In this document: piece after piece, positions 42,416-50,288 of the stretch | How positions within the stretch are numbered: the stretch's first letter is position 1 | Layout: the number at the start of each line of letters is the position of its first letter | Assembly: GCA_034436355.1 (NCBI GenBank) | Contig: DAOTVQ010000030.1 | Span: 62,001-126,000 of the forward strand | DNA: 64,000 nucleotides | Direction of reading: 5' to 3' | Origin: CP2-2F sp034436355 | Lineage (GTDB): Bacteria > Chloroflexota > Anaerolineae > Aggregatilineales > UBA2796 | The notes under the pieces: generated by a model | What the model was told of the DNA's origin: nothing | The model's database searches: none | The model's input: the letters and a program-made list of their open reading frames with translations, nothing else | Program-made: the position numbers and the translations under genes

Positions 42416-44710
42416 ATGCACCGCCGCTTGTTGCTCAGCCTGCTTTTTTTAGCACTTGCCCTGATCAGCGCGCCGCAGCCAACCCAAGCGCACGGCTACC
42501 TGATCCGCGTTATCCCCGATAACCGCGCTGTGCTTTCCCGCCCACCAACGCGCATTCAGGCGTGGTTCAGCGAAGGGCTGGAGCCGCGCTTTAGCACCAT
42601 TACGCTGACGGACGAACGCGGCGGCGCCATAGCCCTTGAAGAGGCAGGCGTCGTGCCGAGCAACCCATCACAGCTCTCGGCGCGCTTGCCGCAGCCACTG
42701 CCTGAAGGCGCGTACATCATCAATTTGCGGGTTGCCTTTGCCAGCGATGGGCATATCTACAACGAGCGCTTGGTCTTTTGGGTAGGCACACCAAGCAGCG
42801 AGTTGGCAGTGCGCGGTGAGGGATCGCTGATCGATCCATTAGAGGCAGTTTGGCGGGCGATCAGCGTGCCGCCACTTTACGCGCTCTTTGGTGGTGCGCT
42901 GCTTTATGTGTGGGTGCTGCTGCCTGCTTGGCGCAATCCAAGTTATCGGGCGGGCAGGCTGCCGCCGCGCCTGATGGCGCGCCTGAGCCTGCTGGGTTGG
43001 CTGGCAGCTTGTGCCGCCCTTTTAGGGACGCTTTTAGCAGTTTTGCAGCAGAGCGCGGCGCTGTTCGGTGTGCCATTAGCGGCGGTGCTGCGCGAGGGCT
43101 TGTGGCAAACCGTGCTGAACGACACTGCCATTGGTGATACACTGCGCCTGCGCCTGCTGTTGATCGGTGCGTTGTTTGCGCTGCTGTATGGCGTGCGCTA
43201 CTTCACCGAACGCCTGCCCGATTTTGTGGTGGCGCTGTGGGTGGCGATCATGGGTGCGGCTGCCTCAGCCCTGTTCACCTTCTCCATGAGCAGCCATGCC
43301 GTCGGCGCGGATGTGTGGGCGGTGCCATCGGTCTTTGTACATTGGCTGCACATGCTTGCCACAGGCGCTTGGGCAGGTGGCTTAATCGGCTTGGCATGGC
43401 TGCTGCCAACCGCCCTTGCACCACTGGAGGCAGGGCAGCGGCGTGCCGCACTGAGCGCTGCCCTGCGCCGCTTTGCCAGTTTAGGGGTGGCTGCCGTGCT
43501 GATCTTGGTGACGACGGGCATTTACAACAGCGCCATTCAAATTCGCCAAGTGGCAGATTACATCACAACACCCTATGGTGTGGTGCTGCTGGCAAAATAT
43601 GCACTGGTGGCGCCGATGCTGCTCTTGGCGCTCTACCATCACCTGATCGTTGGGCAAGATCGGCTGACACACGCCGTTCGGCGGCGCGCGGCGGCATTTG
43701 CCGAGCGCCTGAGCGCAAGCCTGCCGCACATAGCGCGCAGCATTCGCCTAGAGGCGTTGCTTGGCGTGTTGGTGCTATTCGCCACCGCGATCTTGGCTGC
43801 CAACGCGCCGCCGCTGCCCACGCAACGGCAAGCAGTCCCGCTGCTGAGCGTTAACGGCACAGTGGAAGCCTTACAAGCGACGCTCAGCCTTGATCCGGGC
43901 GGCGTAGGTGGCAATACTTACGAAGTGACGCTCAGGCGTGGCGATCAGTTGCTGCAAGGCGCGCAGGTGAGCGTGCGTTTTGCCTTTCCAAGCCTTGATC
44001 GGCGCGCACGGGCAATTTTGCTGGACGATGCAGGCGATGGCAGCTACCTTTCCGCTGGCTTGGAGTTGGATCGAGCGGGTGCGTGGTGGGCGCTGCTGGA
44101 TGTGCGCCTGCCTGATGGCGCGCCTGAGGCAGCACCGCAGCGGATTGCCCTCCAAATTGATGTGCCTGAGGTTGCGCCTGCCCTGAACTTGCGCTCGCCT
44201 TCCCTGCTGAACATGCTGAGTGCCTTCGCGGTTGGTGCGGCGCTGATCGGTTTGGTGCTGCCGCCAATCGTGCGCCGCGTGCGGCGAGTCCACTTTACGC
44301 CTGAGATCGCCTTTGTCTTCATCGCGCTGCTGCTGGTGACGATTGCCTTCAGCATTGGTGGCGCGTTCATTGTGAATGAGGCAAGCCAGCAGACGGATCG
44401 CTTGCGTAATCCGCCGCCGCAGATTGTGAACCCAACCTTGCCCGATGCCGAGTCGTTGGCGCGTGGTGCGGCAGCCTACGCGCAAAGTTGTGCTGCCTGT
44501 CATGGTTTGCGCGGGGAAGGCGATGGCGCACGTGCCGCCGACTTTGCCCGAATGCCGCGCATCCGCACGCTTGTGGAGGCGCGCCGTGACGAGGCGCTGT
44601 TCAACGCGATGCGGCGCGGCATTGGCGCCATGCCTGCCCTACCCCTCGCTGAGCAAACCGCGTGGGATATTGTGAACTATTTGCGCGCACCCGCCTTCTT
44701 AGGGCGCTAA
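42416..44710 (+). CDS. CopC-CopD-cytochrome c fusion protein
   Basis: 764 aa. Signal peptide ends at AHG, giving a mature N-terminal His (HGYLIRVIP), the copper ligand of CopC; the second ligands are in SDGHIYNERLVFW. CopC domain about 26-125, then eight or so membrane helices of CopD (about 150-460, with SMSSHAVGADVWAVPSVFVHWLHMLATGAW), an outer beta-domain (about 475-590), two further helices, and a C-terminal c-type cytochrome with CAACH at 692-696 and a distal Met in IGAMPALP. CopC-CopD fusions are known (YcnJ); a heme domain at the end suggests electron transfer joined to copper import. It shares CTAA with the next gene's stop. Confidence 0.88.
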   Translation: MHRRLLLSLLFLALALISAPQPTQAHGYLIRVIPDNRAVLSRPPTRIQAWFSEGLEPRFSTITLTDERGGAIALEEAGVVPSNPSQLSARLPQPLPEGAYIINLRVAFASDGHIYNERLVFWVGTPSSELAVRGEGSLIDPLEAVWRAISVPPLYALFGGALLYVWVLLPAWRNPSYRAGRLPPRLMARLSLLGWLAACAALLGTLLAVLQQSAALFGVPLAAVLREGLWQTVLNDTAIGDTLRLRLLLIGALFALLYGVRYFTERLPDFVVALWVAIMGAAASALFTFSMSSHAVGADVWAVPSVFVHWLHMLATGAWAGGLIGLAWLLPTALAPLEAGQRRAALSAALRRFASLGVAAVLILVTTGIYNSAIQIRQVADYITTPYGVVLLAKYALVAPMLLLALYHHLIVGQDRLTHAVRRRAAAFAERLSASLPHIARSIRLEALLGVLVLFATAILAANAPPLPTQRQAVPLLSVNGTVEALQATLSLDPGGVGGNTYEVTLRRGDQLLQGAQVSVRFAFPSLDRRARAILLDDAGDGSYLSAGLELDRAGAWWALLDVRLPDGAPEAAPQRIALQIDVPEVAPALNLRSPSLLNMLSAFAVGAALIGLVLPPIVRRVRRVHFTPEIAFVFIALLLVTIAFSIGGAFIVNEASQQTDRLRNPPPQIVNPTLPDAESLARGAAAYAQSCAACHGLRGEGDGARAADFARMPRIRTLVEARRDEALFNAMRRGIGAMPALPLAEQTAWDIVNYLRAPAFLGR

Positions 44711-45621
44711 AGCGCCTCGATCAGCCCTAGCAGTGCCTCAGTTTGGCTGAGGATATGTGCTTTGTGCGCGGTGAGGTCGTGCGCCAAGCCCATCACGGGC
44801 GCAATCTCGGAGAAAGGCTGCCAATCGGCGGCAAGCAGGCGAAAATGGCAGAGTGCGCCTTCCACCATGCCGCGCTGTGCAGCAGGCAGCACATCATAGC
44901 GCAAATCGTCATCAAAGGCGGCGCGTACGGCGTTAGGCAGGCTTTGATAGGCTGTCAGGAAGTGATCCCAACTGGTCTGCCCCTCCAAGCTGAAGATTTG
45001 GCGCAGCAAGCCGTGAATCTGAGGGCTATCGGCAAGCCGTTCGGGAATACGCATCACGCTAGAGAGCAGCGCACCATGCTTCATCCAATAGGCGCTGACG
45101 CCATACAAAATGGCAATGTGGCGCGCTGCAAGAATCGCATCGGCAGGTGGCTCGCTTGCCAAGGCTGCCAAACATTCCCGCCCATAGCGCAGGTAATTCG
45201 TGGCGCGCTGTCCCAACCACCCCTTATCGCTCATTAAGTGCTGCACCTGCGCCACCACCTGCGAAAGCGTTCCCTCAGGATCGAACAGCACCCGCGCACC
45301 CCACAGTGCCTCCAGCGGCGTCACGCCATCTTCTTCGGCATTGAACGGCGGCGGCTGCACAAAGCGCTCAGCATCCCAGCCATGCAGCCATGCCAAAGGC
45401 TTAATATCAATTTCCCAATAGATGCCTTCCAGTGTGCCATCTTCAAAATCATCATCGGCAGCCTGCCAGAAGCCCCAGAAATCCAGATCAGAGCCGTGCC
45501 ACGTCATGCCGCGTGCCAGCGAGCCAGTCAGCGCGCAAGCGATCAAATCGCCGCGCCCAGCAAAAGCAGCCGCTTGCCGTGCTGCCAAGTCTTCAAGCGT
45601 TTCGTGATATGTCATTCTCAT
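44707..45621 (-). CDS. Nucleotidyltransferase-fold protein, function unknown
   Basis: 304 aa from ATG at 45621 (AGGGAAA before it; a second ATG at 45615 is also possible). The N-terminal 100 residues have the pol-beta superfamily motif GSLARGMTWHGSDLDFWGFW (GSxARG...SDLDF), followed by an Asp-containing strand (YWEIDIKPL) that may supply the third metal ligand. The rest is helical. It resembles AadA- and KNTase-type antibiotic-modifying or toxin-antitoxin nucleotidyltransferases, but no specific family is clear. It lies 71 bases after mraY, beyond a hairpin. Confidence 0.65.
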   Translation of the reverse strand: MRMTYHETLEDLAARQAAAFAGRGDLIACALTGSLARGMTWHGSDLDFWGFWQAADDDFEDGTLEGIYWEIDIKPLAWLHGWDAERFVQPPPFNAEEDGVTPLEALWGARVLFDPEGTLSQVVAQVQHLMSDKGWLGQRATNYLRYGRECLAALASEPPADAILAARHIAILYGVSAYWMKHGALLSSVMRIPERLADSPQIHGLLRQIFSLEGQTSWDHFLTAYQSLPNAVRAAFDDDLRYDVLPAAQRGMVEGALCHFRLLAADWQPFSEIAPVMGLAHDLTAHKAHILSQTEALLGLIEAL

Positions 45622-45661
45622 TTTCCCTAGACCGCATTGTAACGCCGTGTTCGGCAAATGA

Positions 45662-45694
45662 AAGGCGGCAATCCCTTGCAAAGATAGCCGCCTT
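45662..45694 (-). terminator. Hairpin after mraY
   Basis: Minus strand: AAGGCGGC (45694-45687) and GCCGCCTT (45669-45662), eight perfect pairs, then TCATTT. The stem overlaps the mraY stop codon and would limit read-through into the nucleotidyltransferase gene. Confidence 0.6.
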
Positions 45695-46709
45695 ACCGAA
45701 TCAGGGCAAGCGCCACACCGATCATCGCGCTCAGAATGCCGATCATCCAGAAGCGCTGCACCACCTGCGATTCGCTCCAGCCGCCCATCTGAAAGTGGTA
45801 GTGCAGCGGCGAACGCCGAAACAGCCGCGCACCGCCCGACCAGCGGAAATACAGCACTTGCGCCACCACGCTGAGCAGCTCTGCCACTGGCACCGCCGCG
45901 ATGATCGGCAGCAGCAGCCATTGCCCTGTCATGATGGCGACTGTGCCAAGCGCCGCGCCCAACGCCAACGCGCCTGTATCGCCCATGAAAAGCTGCGCCG
46001 GCAGCGCGTTATACCACAGGAAGGCAAAGCAGGCACCCACTACCAAAAAACAGAACTGCACGAGAAAAATCTGCCCTTGCACGAGGGCAATCAAGCCATA
46101 GGCAACGAAGGCACACGCCATCAGCGTGCCTGCCAAGCCATCCATGCCATCGCTGAAATTGGTGGCGTTGGAACTGCCCACGATGATGAAAATCGTGATT
46201 GGGATGAAGATCAGCGGCGCGATGTTCAATGTAATGCCCATCACTGGAATGTACATCTCATTAGCGAACTGAAACCCACCATCTATGAGGGAAATAACCA
46301 CTGCCACAATGCCCGCTAAGACGATCTGTGCGATGAGTTTTGCCCGTGCCGAGATGCCCTCGCCCTTGTTGCGAAGTTTTGTCCAGTCGTCTATGGCGCC
46401 CAGCGCACCAAAGCTGATCAGCACAAAAAGCGGCACCAAAATGCTGATGCCCGTCCCAACCTCTGAGGGGCGCAGCAGGTTGGCAATATTCAGCAGCAAC
46501 GTGATCAGCACCACCGGCACTAGGATCAGCACGCCGCCCATCGTGGGTGTGCCTTCTTTGCTGCTGTGCCACTCTGGGCTATCCTCACGGATGCGCTGCC
46601 CAACTTTCAGGCGGCGCAGCACTTCTACCAGAGGGTTGCCCCAGATAACCGCTAACAAAAAGGTGACGCTGCCGAGCGTCAGGGCAAAGGGTAACGGATC
46701 GGCAATCAT
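45693..46709 (-). CDS. mraY: Phospho-N-acetylmuramoyl-pentapeptide transferase
   Basis: 338 aa, ten membrane helices. GTPTMGG, NATNFSDGMDGLAG (catalytic Asp residues), FMGDTGALALGAALG and RRSPLHYHF are the MraY signature blocks. It transfers phospho-MurNAc-pentapeptide to undecaprenyl phosphate to make lipid I, the first membrane step of peptidoglycan synthesis. Unusual place: it is not in a mur/dcw cluster, but overlaps by four bases (ATGA) a beta-hydroxyacid dehydrogenase gene. Confidence 0.95.
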   Translation of the reverse strand: MIADPLPFALTLGSVTFLLAVIWGNPLVEVLRRLKVGQRIREDSPEWHSSKEGTPTMGGVLILVPVVLITLLLNIANLLRPSEVGTGISILVPLFVLISFGALGAIDDWTKLRNKGEGISARAKLIAQIVLAGIVAVVISLIDGGFQFANEMYIPVMGITLNIAPLIFIPITIFIIVGSSNATNFSDGMDGLAGTLMACAFVAYGLIALVQGQIFLVQFCFLVVGACFAFLWYNALPAQLFMGDTGALALGAALGTVAIMTGQWLLLPIIAAVPVAELLSVVAQVLYFRWSGGARLFRRSPLHYHFQMGGWSESQVVQRFWMIGILSAMIGVALALIR

Positions 46710-47602
46710 GAGTCAGCTTGCCCTACACGCACGTTGGCGATCTGTTCAAAGACGCTCAGCACAGCGGCATTATCCAATTCGCCGCCGCCATTTTCCACCA
46801 TCTGCCGAAAGACTTCAGTCGCAATCTCGCTGAGCGGCAGCGGTGCGCCGTAGGTTTTGCCCGTCTCCAGCACGATGTTTAGGTCTTTCAATTGCATTCG
46901 CGCCTTAAAGCCCGGCGTGCGGATGCCTTCTGCCAAGCGCTGCGGCTTGGTATCCAACGCCCAACATTGAGCAGCACCGCCGCGAATGGCTGCCACCACC
47001 TTAAACGGATCAACGCCAGCTTTTTGTGCCAACACCAGCAGTTCGCCCATTGCCACCATTTGCGCGGCAACCATGATTTGGTTGCAGGCTTTGGCAATCT
47101 GCCCGGCGCCGCTCTCACCAACATGAGTCCATGCCTTGCCCGTTGCTTGGAAGATCGGGATTGCCTTAGCGAATGCCTCCGCGCTGCCACCCACCATATA
47201 GACCAACGTACCCTGTTCCGCGCCGATTTGCCCGCCGCTAACGGGTGCATCAAGGGCTGGCACGCCGTGCAGCGCCAAAGACTGTGCCAACATGCGCGCC
47301 GTCTCTGGTTTGATGGTGCTGTTATCCATGAAGATTAGCCCGCTGTGCGCGCCTTCGACCACACCATGCTCACCCAGCACCACTTGCGCCACATCTGCGG
47401 AATCGGGCAGGTTGGTGCAGAGGATATCCACTTGGCGGGCTACCTCAGCAGGTGTTTCGGCAGGCAGCGCGCCTTCGGCTGCTAACTGATCCACAATGGT
47501 GCGGCTGCGGTTATGCACCACCACCTGAAAGCCTGCTTTGAGCAGGTTCCGCACGATAGGCGCGCCCATTAAGCCTAAACCGATGTATCCAACGCGCAGC
47601 AT
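46706..47602 (-). CDS. 3-hydroxyisobutyrate dehydrogenase-family protein
   Basis: 298 aa. Rossmann motif GLGLMGAPIV, substrate-binding DAPVSGGQIGAEQGTL, catalytic Lys in GQIAKACNQ, and the C-terminal helix block DLNIVLETGKTYGAPLPL. These fit the 3-hydroxyisobutyrate/2-hydroxy-3-oxopropionate (tartronate semialdehyde) reductase family; the exact substrate is not readable. Stop overlaps the start of mraY. Confidence 0.88.
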   Translation of the reverse strand: MLRVGYIGLGLMGAPIVRNLLKAGFQVVVHNRSRTIVDQLAAEGALPAETPAEVARQVDILCTNLPDSADVAQVVLGEHGVVEGAHSGLIFMDNSTIKPETARMLAQSLALHGVPALDAPVSGGQIGAEQGTLVYMVGGSAEAFAKAIPIFQATGKAWTHVGESGAGQIAKACNQIMVAAQMVAMGELLVLAQKAGVDPFKVVAAIRGGAAQCWALDTKPQRLAEGIRTPGFKARMQLKDLNIVLETGKTYGAPLPLSEIATEVFRQMVENGGGELDNAAVLSVFEQIANVRVGQADS

Positions 47603-47875
47603 AAACGCTCCTCACGGTTGTTCAGTGTGTGTTCTGTCGCATAGAGTATGCTTCACAAAGGGGGTTTGGGCAAAAGATCGCTCATTTAGCTAATGCCTAA
47701 AACGCTATTTTGCTATAGAATTGACGCCTAGATCAATGCGCTGTTTGACCTCACCGCAAGGCGGGCGCCTTAGCTGCTCCCTGCCCTTGTCTGCGTTTCT
47801 CTACGACATGGTAGCGCTGTGCCGACTGAGCCTCTGCTCAGCTAGGCTATTGCGAATTTTGGAAAGGTCACGCGA

Positions 47876-50233
47876 ATGCTTCGCAATAAGTATGGATACT
47901 TCACTGAAGACGGTCTTGAATATGTGATCACGGCAGCGGAAACGCCAATGCCGTGGATAAACGTCATTGCGAACGATCTCTATGGTTTCACGCTCTCGCA
48001 AGCAGGCGGCGGCTATAGCTGGCGCGAACATGCCAGCTTGAATCGGGTAACGCGCTGGGATCAGGATTTGATCCGCGATGAGTGGGGCAAATACCTCTAC
48101 GTGCGCGATGCCGAAAGCGGCGCCTTTTGGTCGCCCACTTGGCAGCCTTGCGGCGAACAAGCGGACGCTTATCAGGTGCGGCATGGCATGGGCTATTCAG
48201 TCATCGAATCGCAGCACGGCAGCCTTGCTTGCGAGGTAACCTATTTCGTGCCGATGAATGATCCATGTGAGATATGGCTGCTTAAGCTGCACAATGCAGG
48301 CGATCAGCCGCGCACTTTGCAACTGTTCAGCTACTTAGAGTGGCTGCTTGGCGCTGCGCCAGATTGGCATCGGGAATTCCACCGCACTTTCATCGAAACA
48401 CGCTACGACGCTCAGCACGGCGCGCTGCTGGCAACCAAAGTGATGTGGGAACTGCCGGTGCCAAGCAAAGCCCATTGGAACATGGATTGGGCATATGTCG
48501 CCTTTCACAGTGCCTCTGAAATGCCTGCTGGCTTTGATGCAGACAAGCGCGATTTTCTGGGGCGGCATGGTAGTTTGCGGCAGCCTAAGGCAGTGCGGCA
48601 AGGCACATCCTCTGGGCGGGCAGGGCGCTGGAGCGATCCGATTGCCAGCCTGCACTTGAACGTTCAGCTAGGCGCGGGCGAAACGCGGGAAATTGCCTTT
48701 GTGCTGGGCGTTGGCGAGGATCACGCGCAGGCGCAAACGCTCATCCAGCGCTATCAGGCGGTGGAAACAGCACAGGCTGCCCTTCAAGAGGTGCGTGCCT
48801 ATTGGCGTGGCATCACCAGCCGCATCCATGTGGAAACGCCCGACCCTGCCCTAAACGTGATGGCGAACGGTTGGCTGGCATATCAGGCGATTGCCGGACG
48901 GCTGAAAGGGCGCACCGCCTACTATCAGACGGGCGGCGCCTATGGCTACCGCGATCAACTCCAAGATAGCTTGGTGTGGCTGCTGCTGGGAATGCCCGAA
49001 CAAACACTGGCACAAATCCGCTTGCACGCTGCCCACCAATATCAGGATGGTGTGGTGCTGCATTGGTGGCATCCGCTGGCTGAGACAGGACATCGCTCGG
49101 ATTACAGCGACGATCTGCTGTGGTTGGTTTTCGTGACGCTTCACTACCTTGCGGAAACAGGCGATTACGCTTGCTTGGATGAGGTCATTCGGTTCTATGA
49201 TGGCGGTGAAGGCACACTCGCCGATCACTGCTTGCGCGCCTTTCAGGTTGCCCTCAGCCGCCGCTCTGCGCGTGGCTTGCCGCTTATCCTGAAGGCGGAT
49301 TGGAATGATGGGCTGAACGCAGTGGGCGCGGATGGCAAAGGCGAAAGCGTCTGGATGGCGCACTTCCTGCATTACCTGCTGCGGGCTTGGGCAGACCTGC
49401 CCACGTGCGACGCTGAGACAGCCGCTCATTTCCGCCGTGAAGCGGACGCCCTGAAACAGGCTGTGAATCAGCACGCTTGGGACGGCGAATGGTATTGGCG
49501 AGCAACCACAGATTCAGGCACACTGTTGGGCGCGAAGGAATCGCCTGAGGGCAAGATTTTCCTCAACGCGCAGACGTGGGCAGTCTTGGGTGCAACCGCC
49601 GAGCCTGACCGCGCCGCTGCCGCCATGCAATCGGTACGCGATCACCTTTACACGCCCTACGGACCGCTGCTCTTGGCGCCTGCCTATACGCGCCCGAACC
49701 CGGAGATCGGCTATCTCTCCCGTTATGCGCCCGGCGCCCGCGAAAATGGCGGTGTGTACTGCCATGCGGCGTGTTGGGCAATCTTGGCGGAGCGCCGCCA
49801 AAACGGTGTGGAGTCAGCCTATCAGGTGTGGCGTTCGTTTGCGCCGCCTGTGCGCGGTGCAGACCCTGACACTTGGTCTGCTGAACCGTATGTAATGCCG
49901 GGCAATATTGCCGGACCATTGGCAACCACACCCGGCTTAGCTGGTTGGAGCTGGTACACTGGCTCTGCCGCGTGGAACATGCGCGCCATCCTTGAGGCGC
50001 TGCTTGGGCTGGAAGCGCACCCTGACGGGCTGCACCTTCAGGCGGCACTGCCCAACGGTTGGGATGAGTACCATATTCAACGTTGGTATCGGGGTGCCAC
50101 CTACAACATCACGGTGCGCCGTGCGCGCCCTGACGAGCGTCCGCGTTGTACGGTGAACGATCAAGTGTGGGAAGGCACGCGGCTGCCCATCGGCGCAGCA
50201 GGCTCGGTCAACCGTGTTGAGGTTATCTTGTAA
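47876..50233 (+). CDS. GH94 inverting beta-glucoside phosphorylase
   Basis: 785 aa, in the range of cellobiose phosphorylases. N-terminal GH94 sandwich (ITAAETPMPWINV, RDAESGAFWSPTWQP), barrel with GGAYGYRDQLQD, and ADWNDGLN, where Asp478 is the catalytic acid. Cleaves a beta-glucobiose with phosphate to alpha-glucose 1-phosphate and glucose. Cellobiose is the best-known substrate, but beta-1,2-, beta-1,3- and other specificities occur in GH94. GGAAAGG lies nine bases before ATG. Convergent with the GH35 gene. Confidence 0.9.
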   Translation: MLRNKYGYFTEDGLEYVITAAETPMPWINVIANDLYGFTLSQAGGGYSWREHASLNRVTRWDQDLIRDEWGKYLYVRDAESGAFWSPTWQPCGEQADAYQVRHGMGYSVIESQHGSLACEVTYFVPMNDPCEIWLLKLHNAGDQPRTLQLFSYLEWLLGAAPDWHREFHRTFIETRYDAQHGALLATKVMWELPVPSKAHWNMDWAYVAFHSASEMPAGFDADKRDFLGRHGSLRQPKAVRQGTSSGRAGRWSDPIASLHLNVQLGAGETREIAFVLGVGEDHAQAQTLIQRYQAVETAQAALQEVRAYWRGITSRIHVETPDPALNVMANGWLAYQAIAGRLKGRTAYYQTGGAYGYRDQLQDSLVWLLLGMPEQTLAQIRLHAAHQYQDGVVLHWWHPLAETGHRSDYSDDLLWLVFVTLHYLAETGDYACLDEVIRFYDGGEGTLADHCLRAFQVALSRRSARGLPLILKADWNDGLNAVGADGKGESVWMAHFLHYLLRAWADLPTCDAETAAHFRREADALKQAVNQHAWDGEWYWRATTDSGTLLGAKESPEGKIFLNAQTWAVLGATAEPDRAAAAMQSVRDHLYTPYGPLLLAPAYTRPNPEIGYLSRYAPGARENGGVYCHAACWAILAERRQNGVESAYQVWRSFAPPVRGADPDTWSAEPYVMPGNIAGPLATTPGLAGWSWYTGSAAWNMRAILEALLGLEAHPDGLHLQAALPNGWDEYHIQRWYRGATYNITVRRARPDERPRCTVNDQVWEGTRLPIGAAGSVNRVEVIL

Positions 50234-50245
50234 CAAAGACTAGTT

Positions 50246-50283
50246 CAGCGCGACTCAGGCGCAGTTTGCCCTGAGTCGCGCTG
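50246..50283. terminator. Bidirectional terminator between GH94 and GH35
   Basis: CAGCGCGACTCAGG (50246-50259) and CCTGAGTCGCGCTG (50270-50283) give a 14-bp perfect stem with a ten-base loop in a 55-base gap between converging genes. Confidence 0.8.
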
Positions 50284-50288
50284 TGTGC

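Noticed and set aside
47758..47771. Palindrome AAGGCG-GG-CGCCTT upstream of GH94
   Set aside because: Single copy, no promoter alignment; GC-rich palindromes of this size are expected by chance here.
47876..50233. GH94 as a 1,2-beta-oligoglucan phosphorylase
   Set aside because: Attractive next to GH144 genes, but 785 residues fits cellobiose-type enzymes better; as I recall the oligoglucan enzymes are longer. Left as GH94 without specificity.
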